Shown here one piece after another: positions 42,289 to 50,148 of a stretch of DNA of 64,000 nt. Position 1 is the first letter of the stretch. Every line of letters begins with the position of its first letter. Below the pieces are notes generated by a model, which was not told the origin of the DNA, did not search any database, and saw nothing but the letters and a program-made list of their open reading frames with translations. Location: assembly GCF_000017685.1 (NCBI RefSeq), contig NC_010602.1:2856001-2920000 (forward strand), read 5' to 3'. The position numbers and the translations under genes are program-made. The stretch comes from Leptospira biflexa serovar Patoc strain 'Patoc 1 (Paris)' (lineage in GTDB: Bacteria > Spirochaetota > Leptospiria > Leptospirales > Leptospiraceae).

Positions 42289-42669
42289 ATGAAGGAATTA
42301 GTTTTAGCATTAGAAAAGTTTGCCATATTTAGTTCGGCATTGGATGACCAATCGAACTCCAAACTAAAATACAAAAACTCAAATATCCAACTCGATGAAT
42401 TGCAGAAGAAAATGAAAAAAGGGGGAATCCTGCTAATAGATGTCAGATCCAAAGAAGAGTACAAAAAAGGTCATATTCCAGAAGCTGTGAACATTCCTTA
42501 TAACGAAATTGAATCATTTAAATTTCCGAAAAACAAGGAACTCATCGTGTATTGTCGAGGACCTATGTGCCTGTTGTCTGTGAATGCACTCAATTTTTTA
42601 CAATCAAGAGAAATGAATGTTACCAGATTTGGTGGAGGGTATAGTCAGTGGGAAATGAGAGAGGTATAA
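42289..42669 (+). CDS. Single-domain rhodanese-like sulfurtransferase
   Basis: A 126-residue rhodanese. LLIDVRSKEEYKKGHIPEAVNIPYNE (as two motifs, LLIDVRSKEEYKKGHI and PEAVNIPYNE, about 48-72) is the CH2A-like start and YCRGPMCLLS (about 87-96) is the active loop with the catalytic Cys about 88; a second Cys five residues later is unusual. FGGGYSQWE ends the domain. It may carry persulfide sulfur, perhaps with the SQR-like enzyme 11 kb away. It follows the 7TM-AraC regulator by 35 bp. Confidence 0.85.
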   Translation: MKELVLALEKFAIFSSALDDQSNSKLKYKNSNIQLDELQKKMKKGGILLIDVRSKEEYKKGHIPEAVNIPYNEIESFKFPKNKELIVYCRGPMCLLSVNALNFLQSREMNVTRFGGGYSQWEMREV

Positions 42670-42680
42670 AAAAAGAACAA

Positions 42681-42719
42681 GCTAATGAATCCCTTCAATA
42701 TAGAAGAAGTTTCATTAGC
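42681..42719 (-). terminator. Terminator of the RRM protein gene
   Basis: GCTAATGAA (42681-42689) and TTCATTAGC (42711-42719) are exact inverted repeats with a further short pairing (CTTC/GAAG) inside. On the minus strand the stem is followed by TTGTTCTTTTTTT, so it ends the RRM transcript. Confidence 0.75.
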
Positions 42720-42748
42720 CTATTCCATTCAAAACAAAATTGAAATGA

Positions 42749-43012
42749 TTAGTTCCAGTTGTTTGTTTTTGGTTTTGCAATATTCACTTTCATTTCACGG
42801 TTTAAAATGTTTTTTCCGTTTAGATCGCTAATTGCTTTATCAGCTTCATTTCGGTCTTTCATTTCGATAAAACCAAAACCTTTTGAACCGCCAGTATACT
42901 GGTCAGTAATGATTTTTGCTGATGAAACTGCGCCATGAACTGAAAAAAGTTCGTTTAATTTAGTTTCCGTCATTTCGTACGATAGGTTTCCTACATAGAT
43001 GTTTGTTGACAT
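42749..43012 (-). CDS. RNA-binding protein with one RRM domain
   Basis: An 87-residue protein made of one RNA recognition motif. RNP2 is IYVGNL (5-10) and RNP1 is KGFGFIEM (about 44-51), with the aromatic residues that stack on RNA bases all present. The short Asn-containing tail KPKTNNWN replaces the Gly-rich tail of cyanobacterial Rbp proteins. Similar small RRM proteins are often induced by cold. It has a long gene-free upstream region (43013-43748) and its own terminator. Confidence 0.92.
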   Translation of the reverse strand: MSTNIYVGNLSYEMTETKLNELFSVHGAVSSAKIITDQYTGGSKGFGFIEMKDRNEADKAISDLNGKNILNREMKVNIAKPKTNNWN

Positions 43013-43748
43013 GTGATGTCCTTATTAGTTTAATTTGACTCTGAAAATTTAATGGATTAGAAACGACTTTCCGGTAAGGAATTTAGGTAAAAACAACAAC
43101 GAAAATGCAGGGGAAAACTAATGAAAGAGATCAGAATGCAAGAAAGTGAGGACTACTAGTGGTTAAAAAAACGATAATATTTTGAATCTGTTACCACTAT
43201 CTTTTGATTCAGAATAAATAGCAAATCATTTTATATTATTTTTCAATTAACAAATGTTTTTTGCGTCTCAAAGAATGAGGGTCGTTGTCAATTTCTTTCT
43301 AGATTCAGCAAAACAAATGATCTCAGGTCGATCCATCGGATCAATAGGGAGGATTGACCCCATATAACGCATAACTAAAATCAAAAAGAAACCCAATACT
43401 ATCAAATACCAAAGGAAACAAACGATATATCATGGGAAAAGTAGCTCATGTCTTCGAATTCCAAATGGATGTTTCTGACCATCCTGATTCGGAACTAGTT
43501 CTTATGCCCCAGGTCAACGGACCAAGTGGCAATTCTCTTGGTCATTGGGATTCTGGAAATCCATTTGAGTTCCCCCTCATGCGACCAGTACCCGAACCAA
43601 TTTCCCACCTGCCAATTCTAAGCAAAAAAACAGAATTTTTCTGTTTGACTTAAGTTCGCATTACTTTATTTATAACAATCGTTCGATAAAAAGCCCCAAT
43701 TGGGTTGAATGATGCTTTCTTGGATTCGGGCCAATTGCGTGAAAAGGA
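43013..43748. other. 736-bp region without a convincing gene
   Basis: It must hold the divergent promoters of the RRM gene and of the AlkB-like fusion. An open frame at 43432-43653 (73 codons) has no recognisable domain and no Shine-Dalgarno. The motif AACAATCGTTCGATAAA at 43674-43690 shares its first eight bases with the region before tetR (46606 downwards on the minus strand). Confidence 0.5.
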
Positions 43749-46001
43749 ATGGAGTTGGATATGTTCTCAACAGATCAAATCAGCACAAAAAAGACAATGC
43801 AACCAATTGCTAGTAAAACCGCAATCCAAGCGAAAATCAACGGAGCCACGATTCAGCTTCTTTCCAATGAAAACATCTTGAGTGCGGCATTACGTCAGGG
43901 AATTGATTTCCCCCATAGTTGTCGTGTCGGTGGCTGTGCTACCTGCAAATGCCAGTTAATCCATGGGAAGGTCAAAGAATTAACGGAAACAGGTTATTTA
44001 TTATCAGATGAAGAGTTGAACAATGGTTATATCCTAGCTTGCCAATCCATACCCCAAACAGATGTAGAGATTCGGGTTCCAAACAAGGAATTCATTTTAG
44101 GGCAAGTCATCAGACAAAAATTTTTAACAAAAGAAATTTGTGAAATCACGATCCAACTAAAAATACCCATCAACTTCAAGGCTGGCCAATATGTATCTCT
44201 TTCCATCGAAGGAATGGATGCAGAACGAAATTATTCCATCGCAAATGCACCCAATGAGAAAGGGATTGTGTCTTTCATCATACGAAACGTTCCCGGTGGA
44301 AAATTATCAAATTATATATTCAATGAAAATTTAGTTGGGAAAAAAACAAAAGTCAAAGGTGCTTTTGGGAATTTTTATCTAAGAGATAGTAAAAACCCAA
44401 TTCTTATGATTGCTGGTGGAAGTGGACTATCACCAATCCTTGCAATCTTAGAACAAGGGATATTGAATGGCACCAAACGGCCGCTCACCTTACTTTTTGG
44501 TGCTCGAAAAAAAGAAGACCTATACAAACTGAATGAACTTCAAAAAATAAAAAAATTATGGAAAGGGAAATTCAATTTTATTCCAGTTCTCTCTGAAGAA
44601 CCAAAAGAAAGTTCTTGGAAAGGAGAACGAGGTCTCGTCACATCAAAAATTAAGGAATACATCACTAATAAAACAGAAGCGTATCTATGTGGACCACCTC
44701 CGATGGTAGATTCTGCCACCAAAGAATTAACCTTAATGGGAATTCCAAAACATTCCATTTATGCCGATCGATTTACAACAATCGATCACAGTTTGAGTTT
44801 AAACATAGATGACATACAGAATAGAAGCAAAGCAGGATTTTTTGATTATCTAAAATTTTTTTTATTCCATGCTGTGGCGATCATGTCTGTAGTGAGTTTA
44901 CTTATGGGAGGGTTCTATACTACGATTGGATTTTTTTCCCTCTTATTCTTTTATATTATTGGAGATGCGATTTCTGGTGATGACAAAAGTACTCCTAATT
45001 TTTCAAGACCAGATGTATTGACCTTACAACTTTGGATGGCATTACCTATTTTATGTGTCATTTTTTTTAGCTCCGTATGGACAGTTAGTCCGACCGATAC
45101 CCTCGGATTTGGATCCTGGCTTTCTCAAATATTCGATTATGATTTTAATTTTGCGAAAACAAATACGACAATCATAGAGCATGTCTATGCAATCATCTTA
45201 TCCGGTTTAATGATTGGCCTTGTTGGAACCATTACAGCTCATGAATTGACTCATCGAACTTGGGATCCGATTTCCATGTTCATTGGAAGATGGTTACTTG
45301 CATTCAGTTTTGATACCATTTTTTCGATTGAACATGTGTATGGACACCATCGGTATGTCTCCACAACGGAAGATCCTGCAACAGCACCCCGCGGCAGAAA
45401 TGTGTATTACCATATCCTTGCTTCTACCATCAAAGGAAATATTAGCGCTTGGGACATTGAAGTGAAACGATTAAAAAGAATGAACTACTCCATCCTTTCC
45501 TATCACAATGCATATCTCCGAGGCCATTTAATGAGTGTCAGTTTGGTGACTTTGGCCTATCTAATTAGTGGTATCACGGGAATGTTCTTTTTTATTGCAT
45601 CTGGTTTATTTGGGAAAGCACTGCTTGAGATCGTAAACTATATGGAACATTATGGAATGGTTCGTTTACCAGAAGAGCCTGTGCAACCGAGGCATTCCTG
45701 GAATACCAATAAAAGGATTAGTTCATGGACTATGTTCAATTTGACACGCCACTCCCACCATCATGCACAAGGAGAAGTTGCTTACCAAGATCTTAGACCC
45801 TTTCCGAATGCGCCTATGATGATAAGTGGGTATCTGACAACCATCGTAATTGCACTCATCCCGCCACTATGGCACCGATTGATGGTTCCCAAGGTGCTTG
45901 AATGGGATCAAAAATTTGCGAGTCCAGAAGAACTCGAACTTGCCAAAATCGCAAACCAAAGAAGTGGTATTCCGAAATTCATTTCATCTAACAAGGGCTA
46001 G
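43749..46001 (+). CDS. Single-chain ferredoxin - reductase - AlkB-like membrane hydroxylase
   Basis: A 750-residue fusion. Residues about 25-112: plant-type [2Fe-2S] ferredoxin with C-x4-C-x2-C (SCRVGGCATC) and a later Cys (LACQS). About 115-345: FAD/NAD(P)H reductase with RNYSIANAP, MIAGGSGLSP and YLCGPPPM. About 365-720: membrane di-iron hydroxylase with the three His boxes of alkane monooxygenases, HELTHR (498-503), HVYGHH (529-534) and HSHHH (668-672), plus EDPATAPRG and NYMEHYG. All electron carriers needed by an AlkB-like enzyme are thus in one chain. A terminal hydroxylase of alkanes or fatty acyl chains is likely; a desaturase is less likely. Its 3' end overlaps the convergent tetR gene by 4 bases. 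Confidence 0.88.
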   Translation: MELDMFSTDQISTKKTMQPIASKTAIQAKINGATIQLLSNENILSAALRQGIDFPHSCRVGGCATCKCQLIHGKVKELTETGYLLSDEELNNGYILACQSIPQTDVEIRVPNKEFILGQVIRQKFLTKEICEITIQLKIPINFKAGQYVSLSIEGMDAERNYSIANAPNEKGIVSFIIRNVPGGKLSNYIFNENLVGKKTKVKGAFGNFYLRDSKNPILMIAGGSGLSPILAILEQGILNGTKRPLTLLFGARKKEDLYKLNELQKIKKLWKGKFNFIPVLSEEPKESSWKGERGLVTSKIKEYITNKTEAYLCGPPPMVDSATKELTLMGIPKHSIYADRFTTIDHSLSLNIDDIQNRSKAGFFDYLKFFLFHAVAIMSVVSLLMGGFYTTIGFFSLLFFYIIGDAISGDDKSTPNFSRPDVLTLQLWMALPILCVIFFSSVWTVSPTDTLGFGSWLSQIFDYDFNFAKTNTTIIEHVYAIILSGLMIGLVGTITAHELTHRTWDPISMFIGRWLLAFSFDTIFSIEHVYGHHRYVSTTEDPATAPRGRNVYYHILASTIKGNISAWDIEVKRLKRMNYSILSYHNAYLRGHLMSVSLVTLAYLISGITGMFFFIASGLFGKALLEIVNYMEHYGMVRLPEEPVQPRHSWNTNKRISSWTMFNLTRHSHHHAQGEVAYQDLRPFPNAPMMISGYLTTIVIALIPPLWHRLMVPKVLEWDQKFASPEELELAKIANQRSGIPKFISSNKG

Positions 46002-46564
46002 ATTTCATTAATGTCGCCTGAGAATAAATCTCCTAAGTATTTTAATCCTTCCAATAGATGGATCCATGATGTTTCAGGTTCTCCTTTTAATTTCAAAAAC
46101 AATACACCCACAAAAAAAGCTAAAAATGCTTTCCCACCTTTCCCTTCGGTTTCCTTAGGGAAAAATCGATTCAATGCATTTTCATAAGAAGTGAATGATT
46201 CTTCCACCAATTGGGCGAGTTCCTCTGAGTCGGAGAGCTGTCGTTTGACATCAACCGCAAGTAACATCAAATTCAGAAAATGTCCTTCTTTTCCGGAGAC
46301 AAAATTGATGATATCGTTTACATTTGCGTTTTCTTCCGAAAGTTTATGAATTGCCTCGGCATCAGATGATACGAGATGTTTTACCATAGAAGAAAACAAA
46401 GCTTCCTTTGTAGGAAAGTAATGGTATAAGGTGCCAGTGGATACTCCTAATTCTTTGGAAAGTTCCCTCATCGAAACGGAAGCAACACCTTTCGAAACAA
46501 AAATTGGAAGGGATTTAGAAAGTAACTCGATTCGATAAAGATTATGATCCACAATCTTTGGCAT
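45998..46564 (-). CDS. TetR-family transcriptional regulator
   Basis: A 188-residue repressor. The helix-turn-helix is about residues 25-48 (ASVSMRELSKELGVSTGTLYHYF), preceded by FVSKGV; the C-terminal helical part should bind the ligand. The ATG at 46564 is chosen because AGGTGG lies 5 bases upstream; a GTG three codons earlier is in frame. It is convergent with and overlaps the AlkB-like fusion gene, so it probably controls that gene in response to its substrate or a fatty acid, but direct evidence is only the arrangement. Confidence 0.88.
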   Translation of the reverse strand: MPKIVDHNLYRIELLSKSLPIFVSKGVASVSMRELSKELGVSTGTLYHYFPTKEALFSSMVKHLVSSDAEAIHKLSEENANVNDIINFVSGKEGHFLNLMLLAVDVKRQLSDSEELAQLVEESFTSYENALNRFFPKETEGKGGKAFLAFFVGVLFLKLKGEPETSWIHLLEGLKYLGDLFSGDINEI

Positions 46565-46753
46565 AAATACCACCTACTGAAAAAAAGCATTATTGATTCG
46601 ATTGTTCTATTTTCTTTTTTTCACATATCGAAAACAAAACTGATGACAGGGTTATTTTCAGCTTTGTCCAAAGAACATCAAGTAAGAATCTTTAGGTTTT
46701 TGATTTGATTTTGATCGCTGCTTGGTTGTATAATTCCATCTGGAGTAATTCTT

Positions 46754-47902
46754 GTGATCGGTGATCTTCAAATCCCCTTATTATTATCATTGGCAGCGCT
46801 TGTTTCTAATTTCTCAGTTTTACTTTTGACTTTGGGAAAAAACTTTCCAATCCTAATCACAATCCGATTTGTTTCCATTGTGTTAATTTTAGGAAATTCT
46901 TTTTTGATCGGTACATTTTTATCTGGATCAGAGGGAGAGGCTTATGTATACTTTCACTTGTTCCGTTCAGTCATCTTTTTTATACCTTATCTTTTTTTAA
47001 AGGTAACATATAACTTAACAGCTAGAAAACAAAACTCTCGTTTGCTTCAAATTGCGCTCCTTTTGACTATATTCTATGTCCTCTTCATAAACATCGATTA
47101 CCTTCGAAGCGAATCACTTCTAATCGCTGGATGGAATCGAAATCCTTGGGGCTTTTGGCCCATTTTACATCTAAGAGCCAAAATCTTCATTGGAATTGGT
47201 TTTTTTATACCTTTTCTGATTTCATTGTATTTACTATTAAATCCCAAAGAAACCTTAGAGAAAGAAAATTTGAATTTCTCATTTTTATTGGTTGTTTGGT
47301 GGATCGGATTTTCTTGTAACTTTTTAGCATTGTTTGGAGTAAATGTTTTTCCTTTTGGAATGGCAATAGACACGATCATTAGCGTTTTGTTTTCCTTGCT
47401 ATTGACAAGGTATTGGAGAAGCCACTTTTTTGTTCTAGCGATTGAATTCTTTTCTGTACTGAGTTGTACGATCCTTTGTTTTATTCTCATCCATTGGGCT
47501 ATGGATTTTAATTTCTCTATCCGATACTTTGGTTCGTTTATAATAGGTATGGTATTTGTATTTTTTTTATTCCATTTCTTTCAGTTTATGAAATCAAAAA
47601 ATTCAAATCCTTTTCTTTGGAATAGGGATATTGATTTAAAAAATGGAACTTTTCAATTTGAATTCGATACAACAAAATTAAAACAGAAACTCAACTACTA
47701 TGATGTAACAAAAAAAGAAATTCAAATCGCAGAAATGATCACAAGAGGATTTTCTAAGAAACAAATTCGGTTTTATTTAGATATCACAGATGGCACTTTT
47801 CGGAATCATTTGAGCAACTTGTATGCAAAAACCATTGATTTGGAATCCCCACAAACGACAGGAGATAAATTCCAAAGATTGATTTATTTTTTAACCAAGT
47901 GA
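46754..47902 (+). CDS. Membrane-bound regulator with LuxR-type helix-turn-helix
   Basis: A 382-residue protein. Residues 1-280 have about seven or eight membrane segments; the C-terminal 70 residues form a LuxR/GerE-like helix-turn-helix (VTKKEIQIAEMITRGFSKKQ, then DITDGTFRNHLSNLYAKT). It resembles the 7TM-AraC regulators in plan but with another DNA-binding domain. The start is GTG with GGAG 9 bases upstream. A palindrome CATGACA-TT-TGTCATG lies 18 bp after its stop and before the next membrane protein gene, a likely target site. Confidence 0.82.
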   Translation: MIGDLQIPLLLSLAALVSNFSVLLLTLGKNFPILITIRFVSIVLILGNSFLIGTFLSGSEGEAYVYFHLFRSVIFFIPYLFLKVTYNLTARKQNSRLLQIALLLTIFYVLFINIDYLRSESLLIAGWNRNPWGFWPILHLRAKIFIGIGFFIPFLISLYLLLNPKETLEKENLNFSFLLVVWWIGFSCNFLALFGVNVFPFGMAIDTIISVLFSLLLTRYWRSHFFVLAIEFFSVLSCTILCFILIHWAMDFNFSIRYFGSFIIGMVFVFFLFHFFQFMKSKNSNPFLWNRDIDLKNGTFQFEFDTTKLKQKLNYYDVTKKEIQIAEMITRGFSKKQIRFYLDITDGTFRNHLSNLYAKTIDLESPQTTGDKFQRLIYFLTK

Positions 47903-47919
47903 TAGCAAACTCAAATTTT

Positions 47920-47957
47920 CATGACATTTGTCATGGGTTTTCGTTTGGTTCATGACA
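47920..47957. promoter_or_regulatory. Palindrome CATGACA-TT-TGTCATG plus a third half-site
   Basis: Perfect 7-bp arms at 47920-47935, with another CATGACA at 47951-47957, start to start 31 bp (three turns). It stands 46-83 bp upstream of the ATG at 48003, where an operator or activator site is expected. Confidence 0.6.
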
Positions 47958-48002
47958 AAACGAGGATTCCCAATCGCTCTTTCAACGCGTATTATAAAGG
48001 GT

Positions 48003-48737
48003 ATGAAAGAACATACTCTAACAATCCCTTGGCTAAACCAAATCATAGTGATTGGCTTGGCAATCTTCCTCTTGATTCTAATGAGTTTCTATCTATTTAG
48101 AAAAGCATTTCAAGTTTTCCCGAATCAAATAAATGCGATCATCCTCACTTGGTCAAAAGTTTCCCTGCTCTTAGGAATCAATATAGTTATTTCTTACTTT
48201 GGTTTCTTAGAAACGTTTTCCTTTCCGCCGAGAATGCCACTCCTTGCCATTTCGTTCACGATCATCGCGGGTCTTTTGATAATCAAATCACCACTATTTA
48301 GTGTAATTAGGAGCTTCGGATCTGAAAAAATCTTATTATTCCAAGTCTGGAGATTGATTCCAGAAATGGTTATTTTCGTGAATGTACAATCCGGAATTCA
48401 AGCAGAGATCATGACATTTACTGGGAATAATTATGATATTCTAACAGCACTTACAGCACCAATTCTTTATTTCGTTACCAAAAAGTATACACTGAGATTT
48501 AAATGGATCTTAATTTGGAATGTACTTTCGCTCATCAATTTAATCCATACATTGATGATGGGTGTACTCTCGGCGCCTTATCCGATCCAAGTTTATATGA
48601 CGGAACCTTCAAACCAAATCATCGGATTCTTTCCGATGACAATCATTCCTTTATACTTTGTTCCTGTGGCAATTCTCTCACATCTGTTCGGAATATTCAT
48701 TGGATATAATCAAATCAATGAAAAAAATAGGTTATAA
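48003..48737 (+). CDS. Polytopic membrane protein of unknown function
   Basis: A 244-residue protein with about seven hydrophobic segments (for example IIVIGLAIFLLILMSFYLF, MPLLAISFTIIAGLLII, MTIIPLYFVPVAILSHLFGI). The longer frame from 47928 would include the palindrome and a non-hydrophobic lead, so the ATG at 48003, with AAAGGG just before it, is preferred. I do not recognise the family. It follows the LuxR-type membrane regulator and is probably controlled by it. Confidence 0.7.
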   Translation: MKEHTLTIPWLNQIIVIGLAIFLLILMSFYLFRKAFQVFPNQINAIILTWSKVSLLLGINIVISYFGFLETFSFPPRMPLLAISFTIIAGLLIIKSPLFSVIRSFGSEKILLFQVWRLIPEMVIFVNVQSGIQAEIMTFTGNNYDILTALTAPILYFVTKKYTLRFKWILIWNVLSLINLIHTLMMGVLSAPYPIQVYMTEPSNQIIGFFPMTIIPLYFVPVAILSHLFGIFIGYNQINEKNRL

Positions 48738-48843
48738 CATTCTAAAAATTGGAATAGGTAAACCTACACCTAACTGAAATTGGAAGGGAAAAACGAATAG
48801 ATAGGCAAATGAATTCTTTCTGAAAGGATTCGTACAAAAACAC

Positions 48844-48873
48844 AATCAGTCGAAAGTATGCTTCCGACTGATT
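48844..48873 (-). terminator. Terminator of the GyrI-like gene
   Basis: AATCAGTCG and CGACTGATT are exact 9-bp arms with inner AAG/CTT pairing around TATG. On the minus strand the stem is followed by TGTGTTTTTG. Confidence 0.72.
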
Positions 48874-48891
48874 ATCAAATCGAAGCGAACA

Positions 48892-49491
48892 TTATTTTTG
48901 TAAAAATAAGTTTTCTAAAGGAAAAAAGACATCTCGACTCACACCAATCGGCATATAAAATTCTATTTTTTCCACAAAGTTGGCAGATCCTCCATACACT
49001 TCTATCGCTACAGAAGTTTCTTTTGGTTCCAATAAGAGTGTTTCTTGGAATTTTGGATACACTTTCATAGGAGCAAAAAAGTATGAAATCACATTCTTGA
49101 ATGGAAATGTTGCGGTTAAACAATTCATTTTGGGAATTGAAAATGTTACAAATTTGTTTTGAATGGATTTGATTTGAGATTCCGACAATCCATCCATACG
49201 ACATCCTAAAACAGATCTCAATTTTTCAGGTGGTGTGTCTGGACTGTCCAAGTACAAAGCCAAACTATTACATTCAGTGATTCCAATTGATTCCCAATCG
49301 TTTTGGAATTTTTCCCAACTCTCTTTTAGATTTTCATATGGACCCGTATGCGTATGAACAAAGATTGTTTGAGGTCCAAATGTTCCACGCTCTACTTCCA
49401 CTTGTTTGAATCCGCCCATATATGCATAAAAGGAAATTCCGATCACTAGGATGATTCCAAAAGTGAACCCAATTTTCTTTAAAATTTTCAT
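48892..49491 (-). CDS. Membrane-anchored GyrI-like protein
   Basis: A 199-residue protein with an N-terminal membrane anchor (about 5-25, IGFTFGIILVIGISFYAYMGG) and a GyrI-like small-molecule-binding domain (IFVHTHTGPYENLKESWEKF, ALYLDSPDTPPEKLRS, GCRMDGL, then VYPKFQETLL). The GyrI fold in proteins such as SbmC or Rob binds small hydrophobic or toxic molecules; here it would face the periplasm. The ATG at 49491 is chosen because GGAGAG precedes it. It is the last gene of the minus-strand set 51621-48892. Confidence 0.78.
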   Translation of the reverse strand: MKILKKIGFTFGIILVIGISFYAYMGGFKQVEVERGTFGPQTIFVHTHTGPYENLKESWEKFQNDWESIGITECNSLALYLDSPDTPPEKLRSVLGCRMDGLSESQIKSIQNKFVTFSIPKMNCLTATFPFKNVISYFFAPMKVYPKFQETLLLEPKETSVAIEVYGGSANFVEKIEFYMPIGVSRDVFFPLENLFLQK

Positions 49492-49518
49492 ATGTTTTTC
49501 TCTCCAAATCAATTTTGA

Positions 49519-50142
49519 TCAATCCATTTCACTTGGTAGTGACTTACTTGCACTTTTTTCAAATTGTAACATCCTTTCATGACTGATACCAATGAGATTG
49601 TGAGTTAAGACAAGAGAGTCCCCCAAATAATCAGGAGCCAATCGAATTTCCACAACACGATACCATGTTTCCTTTGGTGGCACACTAAACGCATGATTCA
49701 CACACAAACATTTGAACTTAAATCCAAAACTATGTTCAACAGGCATTGCCGAGTGAGGTGCAGCAAAAAAATAAACAGGTTTTTCCGTTGTATTTTTCAT
49801 CACGAGCAAAAACTGTTTTTTAGAACCAGGTTTCAACACAATTTGTCCATTGGGAATCGGATCACCAAAGGGAGCCCTTTTTCCTTCAGGGACTGAGCCA
49901 GTTGTCCATAGAGCAAGAACTTGTGCTCCACTCGGTTCCCGAATTTCCATTTCCAATGGCAACGAGGTGTATTCCCATTTCACATCGAGTTTCACATGAC
50001 TTGATGGCTTTGGATTTGTCACCATTACTTCGTTATGTTGGTGAGTTACCGCTTTTTCTTTTTCATCACAAGAAAAGATAAAAAAACAGAACGCCAATAC
50101 TACGAAACGAACAACCGAATTTCGAATCCAAAAACTGATCAT
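49519..50142 (-). CDS. Cupredoxin-like lipoprotein
   Basis: A 207-residue lipoprotein with lipobox FIFSC (Cys25) and an H-x-H near residue 35. The middle is a beta-rich domain: VLKPGSKKQFLLVMKNTTEKP, FFAAPHSAMPVEHSFGFKF, KCLCVNHAFSVPPKETWYRV. The cluster of H, C-x-C-x2-H and M resembles copper sites of cupredoxins and of CuA-like or copper-chaperone proteins, but I cannot assign a family. It lies 6 bp after the glycan-binding-domain gene and 27 bp before the GyrI-like gene on the same strand. Copper binding is an inference. Confidence 0.6.
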   Translation of the reverse strand: MISFWIRNSVVRFVVLAFCFFIFSCDEKEKAVTHQHNEVMVTNPKPSSHVKLDVKWEYTSLPLEMEIREPSGAQVLALWTTGSVPEGKRAPFGDPIPNGQIVLKPGSKKQFLLVMKNTTEKPVYFFAAPHSAMPVEHSFGFKFKCLCVNHAFSVPPKETWYRVVEIRLAPDYLGDSLVLTHNLIGISHERMLQFEKSASKSLPSEMD

Positions 50143-50148
50143 TTCGTT

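Noticed and set aside
43432..43653. Open frame of 73 codons before the AlkB-like fusion gene
   Set aside because: No Shine-Dalgarno, no recognisable domain and no hydrophobic or coding-like pattern; it is probably chance.
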